Below are positions 1 through 10,500 of a stretch of 64,000 nucleotides of DNA, piece by piece. This DNA comes from Cololabis saira (Eukaryota > Chordata > Actinopteri > Beloniformes > Belonidae). The notes under the pieces were generated by a model. That model did not search any database and was not told the origin of the DNA. It saw only the letters and a list, made by a program, of their open reading frames with translations. The first letter of the stretch is position 1. Every line of letters begins with the position of its first letter. A program made the translations under genes and the position numbers. Where the stretch lies: positions 5,323,625 to 5,387,624 of the forward strand of contig NC_084599.1 in assembly GCF_033807715.1 (NCBI RefSeq). Reading direction: 5' to 3'.

Positions 1-136
1 GAGCTTTATTCTCAGTGAAAACAGCAAGGAAGGCTGCACCAGTGTACCGCAGTTATGTTGTTTTCTTCAGTAGAATAAGACCTGCCCAGCGTTATCCTGA
101 CTGACAACTACATCAGGAGTTTTGAAAACATCAACA
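1..136 (+). repeat. Direct duplication, copy 1
   Basis: Matches 1117-1267 with a few substitutions and a short indel (shared gagctttattctca.. and ..gacaactacatcaggagttt). It lies in the intron before CHERP exon 2. Confidence 0.9.
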
Positions 137-550
137 TCGATATTGCAATATATTGTTGCGCTCTCTGTCCCAATAAATCGATAAACTGACGGCAAATATT
201 GATATTTTATTACAACACACATGATGGATTTACGCGGTTGTCACCGCACTATTGTTCATGCACTTCAATTAGTCCAGCTGTACAATGTTCACATTTACTA
301 GACGAGGAGGCAGAGAGGTACTATGCAAAATTAAGTTGCTTACTGACTTTTCAGTATTAGAAACAAAGCAGTGCACTGTCCTGGTTTACATAACCAGCTG
401 TACAGTGTTTACATTTACAAGACTAGGAGGCAGTGAGGCTCTATACAAATGCACTTTCTTTGTACATTGTATGAAGTTCTGGCATTGAATAAATGCATAA
501 CTACACACGTTTTCCTTTTTTATGGGAATTTTTTCTTTTTCAGTCACATA

Positions 551-920
551 CAGGACTGTCTCAGAAAATTAGAATATTGGGATTTTCTGTAATGCAATTA
601 CAAAAACAAAAATGTCATACATTCTGGATTCATTACAAATCAACTGAAATATTGCAAGCTTTTTATTATTTTAATATTGCTGATCATGGCTTACAGTTTA
701 AGAAAACTCAAATATCCTATCTAAAAAAATTTGAGTATTCTGGGAATCTTAATCTTAAACTGTAAGCCATAATCAGCTATATTAAAATAATAAAAGGCTT
801 GCAATATTTCAGGTGATTTGTAATGAATCCAGAATGTATGACATTTTAGTTTTTTTTTTAATTGCATTACAGAAAATAAAGAACTTTATCACAATATTCA
901 AATTTTCTGAGACAGTCCTG
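551..920. mobile_element. Tc1-type foldback MITE (copy 1, intact ends)
   Basis: CAGGACTGTCTCAGAAAATT ... TTTTCTGAGACAGTCCTG with perfect short ends and TA at 549-550 and 921-922. The two arms form a near-complete foldback (gcaagctttttattatttta / taaaataataaaaggcttgc). Related copies are at 15437-16435 and 47010-47220. Confidence 0.88.
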
Positions 921-1116
921 TATATTGTGATATATCATTGATGACATTTCTTACAATATATCGTGGGTCGTGATATTATCGTTATCATGGGCCACATATC
1001 GCCACAGTATTGAATGGTGAGTTACCCGTATCGTCCCACCCATAGTGCAGGCGTTAGTTTGAGGTAGGTAGTGTCATTTTGTGGCAAAAATTAACCCAAA
1101 AAGCAGCAAATTGTGT

Positions 1117-1267
1117 GAGCTTTATTCTCAAAGTGAAGCGGGTGTGAAAACGGCAAGGAGGACTGTACCAGTGTACTGCAGTTATACGTTGTTTTCTTCA
1201 GTAGAATAAGACCTGCCCAGCGTTATCCTGACTGACAACTACATCAGGAGTTTTGAAAACATCAACA
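1117..1267 (+). repeat. Direct duplication, copy 2
   Basis: Second copy of 1-136, ending 62 nt before exon 2. The intervening 980 bp contain the Tc1 MITE and AT-rich sequence with tatcgat-type motifs and a hAT-like right end near 1040. Confidence 0.9.
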
Positions 1268-1328
1268 CATGTAAATAAACCCTATTTTGACCCTGGTCTC
1301 ATGCTTGTTTTGTTTGGTCGTGTTTCAG

Positions 1329-1502
1329 ATCAGGAGCTGAAGAATGTCATCGACAAGTTGGCCCAATTTGTTGCACGAAACGGACCTGAGTTTGAAAAGA
1401 TGACAATGGAGAAACAGAAGGACAACCCCAAGTTCTCCTTCCTCTTCGGGGGAGATTTCTTCAGCTACTACAAGTGCAAGCTTGCGATGGAGCACCAACA
1501 GC
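1329..1502 (+). CDS. cherp: CHERP exon 2 (SURP domain)
   Basis: The acceptor is ...gtgtttcag and the donor is C|gtatgt. The exon begins in phase (AT completes a GAT codon from the upstream exon) with [19 protein letters not shown] and continues through [20 protein letters not shown]. This is the SURP (SWAP) motif, a helical module found in splicing factors. The sequence before 1329 is intronic in character and repeat-rich. Confidence 0.95.
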
Positions 1503-4500
1503 GTATGTAGTTAAAGGGCCGGGACGCCTCAAACACAGAATTTGTCACACAGATTGAATTCAGCTATATTAAACAGCTAGTGTTTGGCAGCCTTATGACG
1601 CTGAGCAGATTAAAGTGTCGATTATCAGAACCTAACGGTTGTGAAACCCTGCTGTAGACTCTGGTTGGTGGTTGTATCATCCACAGCTTGCAGGTTTGCA
1701 TGGAGTTCTTCTGTCAGCCTTGTAATACCTCTGAAATGCATTAAAGTTTGCTTTTCTCCACTTAGATCCCTCTACCCACGAAGGGGAAGAGTATAAATCT
1801 GAAGGTATTTATTTGTACAAGATTTGCCAGATGAATTCAAAATTCCAGTTGGACAGTCACATTTTGTTTTTGCACATTTTGCTGAACATAACTTCATGTA
1901 TGCTTGGAAGCTTCCTGGTTTGTTTTCAGTTGCATTTGTCATATTCATGTGGTTTTACATGATTAAGCTCTTTTTAAAGAAGGAAAAAAAAAAAAAAATA
2001 AATCATGATTCCTACCAGCTCCATGGTGACACCTAACCGCTCGTCGAACAGAACCCCTGGCCTACCAATAAAGTTCAACCAACAAGTTAAAGAAATAGGA
2101 AAGTCTTGAGTTCAAGGAATCAATAATAACAATTAACCTTTGGGATGAAAGTGGCAACGTGTGCAGTTCCTTACATGGCCACTAGGGGGGAGGGGGGGGG
2201 GGGGCTAGTGGTCTAAAACGAAAGCTCTTTATTAAATGACATTAGTTTTACCACTTATCACTAGGGGTGTAACAATATATCGTGCCACAAATTTTGCGAT
2301 ACAAAAACGTCACGATACGTGTCGTGGAGGTGACAAACTGTATCGCGATATTGGGTTATTAATATTAATCTATTGTGTTGACTAGTAACGCACATCCGAC
2401 CACGCCTCGACCCGCGGACCAAAATCTTCCTCCGCTCAGAAGAAACTAGTACCGTTTTGGTCCCGATCACGGGACTCTTGCAGGTTTTGAGCTCTGAACT
2501 TTTACTGATGTAAGACTGGTGTAGAGTTAAGCCTTACCTTATTAAATTAAACCTTTTTGGGGTCGTGTGTAGGATAAACACGGGGACAACTTCTGCTGAG
2601 TTAGAACATCAACACAGCACCTAGTGCCGTACTGTGGCGTATCACTCCGCCCAATCTAAAACAGACTAATCGCTACAGATAAACTGACTAGTGTCATTAT
2701 AGTCCCTGATTTACATCAGAATATATTTATAAAATAATGAAATAACCTTCTTAACAAAAATAAATCTCCTCTTACACTTATAAGGTGGGCATGAATCAAT
2801 CTTTTTTATGATGTAAAATTGTATCTATTTATTTACTTTTTTTATTTAATTTTAGTTGTTAAATTTCTGGAAAAGAAAAAAGTCAAATCATACATGAGAG
2901 AAACTATTCAGTTTGTGGGTAAATATTTGTACTTGTCTGAAAGTGAAGATGCATAATGCAAACCTGACATTTACTTTTAGTTCAGTTTGTGGAAAATGGT
3001 TGGCCTGGCTTTCTCTTTAAAACTTAAACAGTTATAAAGAATAACAAACTGGAACAATGGGGCAAACGTACAGTATTGTTTTGTATTTTGTGTCTTTCAA
3101 ATAAAAGACCATTTTTTCCATTCATATGTTCCTCATGCAAGGTTGTTAAAAAAATACTGCTATAATATTGTATTGTATCGTTATCGTGACCTCAATATCG
3201 TGTATCGTACCGTATCGTGAAATTGGTGTATCGTTACACCCCTACTTATCACCTTCACTGAGATTGACTTCTGAACTGGTTTGTAAAGCTCCAAGCGAGC
3301 ATTATCATAACATGTGATTTATTTAAGTTTTTCCGGCTTGTTGTGCCATTTATTGATCTATCAGTAAGACAGAGTTACTGCTACCAACTGGGCGTTGTTG
3401 TTGTTGACAGATTTACAATGGAGGCCGCCTGTGTGAACCCGCTCTCTGGATGTTTTCCACACAAAAGGACCACTTTTCATTGAAGAGAATTCAGATGGAC
3501 TTAAATATGTCATGGAGGGATATGTAGTAATCTAAACATAGATGTGGTTGGTGATAGGGTTGATAGAAGCTTCATCTTGCTGTCGTTACGGTTACAGATG
3601 ACAACATCCGGGATCGGCACTGTTCATGTACCGAAGGAGAAGATTAATTTACTTTTAATTGGATTGATTCATTAAGACACAAATTCAGATCTGCTATCAG
3701 TTACCTGACACCAGTTATAAAGTTATGACTTTGCTCCTGGTGCTCAGTAGCTACATAATCGGAGGTAAACTCACAACAATGGTGGAGATAAATGATAGCT
3801 AACTTTTGTTTTAAAAAAAGTTTGCAAATACTCCATGAAAGAGGCGAGAGCTCAGGGTTTGTGCGTGCCGGTCCCTGTGCGGCTGGTCCTGTTGGCTCAG
3901 ACTGCTGCGACCAGATCCCGGTTAGCCCGGAAGCCTGGCCGGTACCGGACAGTGGATGGATGGATGGATGGATGGATGGAGGGATGGATGGAGGGATGGA
4001 TGGATGCTAGTAGGCGGCTGTCCCTGGCAGTGGCTGCCTAACTTCCTAACTTTCAGATTGATCTTTATTGGCCGGCCGAGCGTTCAGTCCGGCCCAGAGC
4101 AACTTGTGTCTGGTTGCCACCGGTTACCTTGATGCTTTATTACCAGTCCCCTCAGCAGCAGCACTGGGAGACTTTTGCTTCGTTGCATGTCTTAAATCTG
4201 GTTCCTGCAAGCCTTCATCTGCCTGCTGTCAGTCATCTGATTGTATTTGTGGGGATGGTTGTTGAAGGAATCTGACGACCCGGGTTGAGCCGTCTCTCAG
4301 GTCCAGGATTCCCCGAGAACCAAAGCTCCAGGTTCAGGTCCACGTGTGTCTCCTCTCGTTGTTGTTGTAGATGCCTTCAACCCCGGGGCCACAGACCTGC
4401 TGGACATCCCTCCTCCACCCATGTCCATGATGGCTCCGCCCCAGATCCCCCCGTCCGCCGGCCCCGCCATCGACGAGCTCATCCAGCAGAGCCTGTGGAA

Positions 4501-7500
4501 CCTGCAGCAGCAGGAGCAGCACATGCACACGCTCCGACAGGTAAGGAGGGAGCAGGTGGCCGTAGGGCAGGTGAGGGGCCGTAGGGCAGGTGAGGGGCCG
4601 TAGGGCAGGTGAGGGGCCGTAGGGCAGGTGAGGGTTAGAGCAGGTGAGGAACAGGTGAGGGGCCGTAGGGCAGGCGAGGGGCCGTAGGGCAGGTGAGGAG
4701 CAGGTGAGGGGCTGTAGAGCAGGTGAGGAGCAGGCGAGGGGCCGCAGGGCAGGTGAGGGGCTGTACAGCAGGTGAGGAGCAGGCGAGGGGCCGTAGGGCA
4801 GGCGAGGGGCCGTAGGGCAGGTGAGGGTTAGAGCAGGTGAGGAGCAGGTGAGGGGCCGTAGGGCAGGCGAGGGGCCGTAGGGCAGGTGAGGAGCAGGTGA
4901 GGGGCTGTAGAGCAGGCGAGGGGCTGTAGGGCAGGCGAGGGGCCGTAGGGCAGGCGAGGGGCCGTAGGGCAGGCGAGGGGCCGTAGGGCAGGCGAGGGGC
5001 AGGTAAGGGGCTGTAGAGCAGGTGAGGAGCAGGCGAGGGGCCGTAGGGCAGGCGAGGGGCCGTAGGGCAGGTGAGGAGCAGGTGAGGGGCTGTAGAGCAG
5101 GTGAGGAGCAGGCGAGGGGCCGTAGGGCAGGCGAGGGGCCGTAGGGCAGGTGAGGAGCAGGTGAGGGGCCGTAGGGCAGGCGAGGGGCCGTAGGGCAGGT
5201 GAGGGGCCGTAGGGCAGGTGAGGGGCGGGCCGTAGGGCAGGTGAGGGGCCGTAGGGCAGGTGAGGAGCAGGTGAGGGGCTGTAGAGCAGGTGAGGAGCAG
5301 GTGAGGGGCCGTAGGGCAGGCGAGGGGCCGTAGGGCAGGTGAGGAGCAGGTGAGGGGCTGTAGAGCAGGTGAGGAGCAGGCGAGGGGCCGTAGGGCAGGC
5401 GAGGGGCCGTAGGGCAGGTGAGGAGCAGGTGAGGGGCTGTAGAGCAGGCGAGGGGCCGTAGGGCAGGCGAGGGGCCGTAGGGCAGGCGAGGGGCCGTAGG
5501 GCAGGCGAGGGGCCGTAGGGCAGGCGAGGGGCCGTAGGGCAGGTGAGGGGCCGTAGGGCAGGTGAGGGGCGGGCCGTAGGGCAGGTGAGGGGCGGGCCGT
5601 AGGGCAGGTGAGGGGCTGTGGAGCAGGTGAGGGGCCGTGGAGCAGGTGAGGGGCCGTAGGGCATGTGAGGGGCGGGTCGTAGAGCAGATGAGGGGCTGTG
5701 GAGCAGGTGAGGGGCCGTAGGGCAGGTGAGGGGCCGTAGGGCAGGTGAGGGGCCGTAGGGCAGGTGAGGGGCCGTAGGGCAGGTGAGGGGCCGTAGGGCA
5801 GGTGAGGGGCCGTAGGGCAGGTGAGGGGTGGGCCGTAGGGCAGGTGAGGGGCCGTGGAGCAGGTGAGGGGCCGTGGAGCAGGTGAGGGGCCGTGGGGCAG
5901 GTGAGGGGCCGTGGGGCAGGTGAGGGGCCGGCCGTAGGGCAGGTGAGGGGCCGGCCGTAGGGCAGGTGAGGGGCGGGCCGTAGGGCAGGTGAGGGGCGGG
6001 CCGTAGGGCAGGTGAGGGGCGGGCCGTAGGGCATGTGAGGGGCGGGCCGTAGGGCATTTGAGGGGCGGGCCGTAGGGCAGGTGAGGGGCGGGCCGTAGGG
6101 CAGGTGAGGGGCGGGCCGTAGGGCAGGTGAGGGGCCGTAGGGCAGGTGAGGGGCCGTAGGGCAGGTGAGGGTTGGAGCAGGTGAGGGGCCGTGGGGCAGG
6201 TGAGGGGCCGTAGGGCAGGTGAGGGTTAGAGCAGGTGAGGGGCCGTGGGGCAGGTGAGGGGCCGTAGGGCAGGTGAGGGGCCGTAGGGCAGGTGAGGGGC
6301 CGTAGAGCAGGTGAGGGGCCCTAGGGCAGGTGAGGGGCCCTAGGGCAGGTGCGGGGCCCTAGGGCAGGTGAGGGGCCCTAGGGCAGGTGAGGGGCGGGCT
6401 GTAGGGCAGGTGAGGGGCCGTAGGGCAGGTGAGGGGCGGGCCGTAGGGCAGGTGAGGGGCGGGCTGTAGGGCAGGTGAAGGGCCGTGGGGCAGGTGAGGG
6501 ACCGTGGGGCAGGTGAGGGGCCGTGGGGCAGGTGAGGGTTAGAGCAGGTGAGGGTTAGAGCAGGTGAGGGGCAGCAGGGAAGAAGCCGGGTGGGCTGGAG
6601 CTTCCTGGAGGAGATTTCTGGAGCTTCCCGGAGGTTCCCAGAGCTTCCCGGAGCTTCTTGGAGGGTTCTGGTGCTTCTGGAGCTTCCCGGTAGTTCCCCG
6701 GTGGTTCCTAGAGCGTCCCTGAGCTTCCTGACGCGCGTCTCCCTGCAGGAACAGGTGACGGCGGCCATCGCTCTGGCCATGGAGCAGCAGACCCAGAAGC
6801 TTCTGCTGGAAACTCAGCTGGACATCACGGAGTTTGACAACCTGCTGCAGCCCATCATCGACACCTGCACCAAGGACGCCATCTCTGTAAGCCCCGCGCG
6901 TGAAGAGCCCGCCACGCTGCTTCCTGAAGGTCAGGAGGAGCTCTGCATCAGTCACGTGTCTCGTCTTCCTCCCAGGCTGGTAAAAACTGGATGTTCAACA
7001 ACGCCAAGTCTCCCCCGCACTGTGAGCTGATGGCGTCGCACCTACGCAACCGCATCACTGTGGACGGTGCCCACTTCGAGCTGCGCCTGCACCTCATCTA
7101 CCTAACCAACGACGTCCTCCATCACTGGTAAACACCTACAAACTCTTGATGAGTCCACTAAAGAGTTGTTACTTTGGCCAAATATTTGATTGTCTGGATA
7201 TTTCTGATTAAATGGCGAACAGAAAAGAATCCAGGCTGTTGCTGTCATGAGTGTGAACACCATTGTTGGGTCAGAGCAGCTCATTTAAGCACGAAGGGCT
7301 GATGTTTGTGTGTTTCCTCCAGCCAGCGGAAGCAGCAGAAGGACTTGTTGGCGGCGCTGCAGAAGGTGGTGGTTCCAATCTACTGCACCAGCTTCCTGGC
7401 CGTGGAGGAGGAGAAGCAGCAGAAGATCACCAGGGTGAACACCGGCTCACACGCCCAGCAGGGGGGGCTAGAGGGACAGGGATTCCTGTTGTCATCCAAA

Positions 7501-10500
7501 TACACTGGCAGGGAAAAGTACCCCAACCCCGTCACGGGATCTCACCCTAGTCACAATAACAGATGGAAATGCTTTTAAGCTATGTCTTTTTGTTTATTGA
7601 CACACCAATGAAACATTGACTACGTTTACATGCAGTCAAAATTCAGGTTATTGCTAATATTCCGGTTACTGAAACATTCGGAATATTCTGTTTACATGCG
7701 TGAGGAAACAGGGTTTTCCAAGTATACATGGTAATTAATCATTCGGGATATCTGGATCAAAACAGTGACGTACAGAGAACGTGATGACGTCATTTCTGCT
7801 TCTTCTTCCTGTATCCAAATTCAAAACAAATGCTGCTTCACGCAACTTTTCTCCGTTCTACCGTCTACAAATGCAGAAATGTTCATATCCTTCATTACAT
7901 TTATGAAGTGATTAGTCTCCTCCTGGTCTTGGTTTCTCCGTGTTTATAAGAACTTCCTGGACTCAAAAGACCAGGATTCCTTGTGAACAGAGCATGAGCA
8001 GAAAACAACTTCCTGTTCCGTTTGATGGGGATATTCTGTTTGCCGTTTACATGACCCAATATTCAGGTTTTAAAGCAGCACAATGTAACTTTCAGCTTTT
8101 GTTGAGTTTGGCGTCTCCTTTGGACAAAAGCGGTAGTGCTTTACCAGTAGTGTGGCAGGGTTCCTACCATCCACCTCAAAGTTACATAGTGCCAGTGAAG
8201 GCAACACAGACCCCTCAGACCATGACAGGTTCATTAAACCTGTTGGAAGTTGATGTACCATCACAATGACTCTGGAAATATTATATTAAGGTGGAAAAGT
8301 TACATTGTGCTGCTTTAAAAGGAGAAACCCAAGGGAATATTCGGGTTATTCAAAAGGGTTATTGGTGTTTACATGGCCGTGTAAATTCGGGTTATTGCCA
8401 ATATTCGGGTTTTAAAAGGGTTATTGATGCATGGAAACGCAGTCATTGTCACTCAGAGGTTCATGTTTCATGAGTGTGGCTCAATGAAGACAAGAAAATG
8501 GAAAGCCCGGCGTTCTCCCGCTCCGTCCTTTAGTTGCAACGTGCCTCTTCTCTGTTTGATGCATCTCCATGCTGTTCCTCAGCTGTTGCAGCTCTGGGAG
8601 AAGAACGGATATTTTGATGAGGAGACCATTCAACAGCTGCAGAACCCGGCTCTGGGGCTCGGCCAGTACCAGGTCAGTGAACCCATGATCCGGTAGCACG
8701 CAGCATGTGTGCCGGCAGATCTGGGCCTGTTTTAAGTCCCGGATTCTGAATCATCTCTGATGATGACGAGACGGTTGTGGTCTCCCCGCCAGGCGTCCCT
8801 GATCACGGAGTACGCTGCGGCGGTGCAGCCCATCCAGCTGGCCTTCCAGCAGCAGATCCAGTCTCTGAAGACGCAGCACGACGACTTCGTCTCCAGTCTG
8901 AAGCAGCAGCCTCAGCCAGCTCCCGCCGCGCCGCTGGCCACGCCGGCTGAGCCCGAGAAGGCCCCGCCCATCACCACGCAGGCCGGCGACAGGATAGCTG
9001 CAGCTCACGCCGGGCGCATAGAGCCGTCACACGGTAATCACTCGCACTCTTTCTCTTCTGTCAACTCTTCACACGGTTCTCCACTCAGAGCAGTCGGGTG
9101 GTTGAGTGCTTGGTTAACATGTTGAAACCACTTTGTAAAACCTAAAAAAAGCCAATCGTGCCATATGAGTTCAAGTATTTGTGATTAGTTAGGGCCCGAG
9201 CACTTACAGTGCGAAGGCCCAATTGTATCTGTAGGAATTTTTATTTATTTTTCCTTGTTTTTATCCTTCTGATGAAATGAGGGCCTTTTTGTCCCCTAAA
9301 CGTGCCCCAAATGTTTCCAAATTTTGCACCAAGCCAGGCCTGGTGAAAAATGTGATATTTAATGGTTTGCATTAATGGACGTGGCAAAATGGCTCAACAG
9401 CGCCCCCTAGAAAACTTTGTGCCTCAAGCCCCACAATACAGTTTGACGTACATGCATGAAAATCGGTACACACCTGTATCATGTCACAACTTAAAGAAAA
9501 GTCTCTTGGCGCCATGGCCAAAACCAAACAGGAAGTCGGCCATTTTGAATTAATTGTGTAATTTTGGCACAATTTATGCCATTCCTTCGGCAGTTAATAC
9601 GGCCCGAAACGTAACGTGCACCCAGGTGTTTTATACATTAAAATGTGCGTCTCCATCCTGTGACGATGCACATTACTTTTCTCAGTCAAAAGCGTTACCG
9701 TGGCGACAATAGACGCCAAAAAGCGCACCCCCCCTTCATCTGATTGGTGGATATTTGATAGTTCCTATTTTCTGCCATAACTTTTGAATGGTTTGACATA
9801 GAGAGTCGTGGATGGTGTCGTTTCTGATATGCTTATGATGATAAGTTGAGTTTTACGTGAACAGCAAAGGCACTTTTTATAGTATTATTGACCTAGGAAC
9901 CCGGGGGGAACCCGGGGGGAACCCGGGGGGCGGTGGGCATGAGTGCGAGGGCCCGTTCATTGCTGCTTGCAGCTTTAATTTCTATTGATGTTGCAGTGAT
10001 TCAGGTCCAGAACCTCAGCAGAACCTCAGAAGCCCGGCTGCTGCATGTTGTCTCCACCAGCACCGTCACCTCATGCTTCTCTTTTGTTTCTCTTTTCTTC
10101 CCGGTGCAGGAGACACGAAGCCTCCGATGTCGGGTCCTCCTCCGGGGGACTTTGAAGGAGCTCCTCCCCGATCCCAGGACTCCAACAACTCCAGTGGACC
10201 CTCAGACATCCCGCCTAACAAGCCTGGATGGTTTGACCCCCAGCATGTCGGACCCTGGAACCCCAACCAGCCGGTAACAAACCCGTCTGCCCGTGTGAAA
10301 CCAAAATCACCTGCAGCTGATAACTGACTGCTCAGATCAGATTTACCCAGAGGGATCTGGCTGCCATCTTTATCTCCACCCACAACCAGCCACACAGCTG
10401 TAGTCAGCGCTGGACCCCAAAACCTTCACCTGTGGTTGTTTGCTAGTTAGAGGGCTGTCAGTTTCCTGTTTCCTGGAGGGTTGCACGGTACGAGGAAAAC

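Noticed and set aside
4334..6057. Long minus-strand frames (566 and 409 codons) with Pro/Leu/Thr/Cys repeats
   Set aside because: They translate the G-rich minisatellite, are open in more than one frame and run over the antisense of a CHERP exon.
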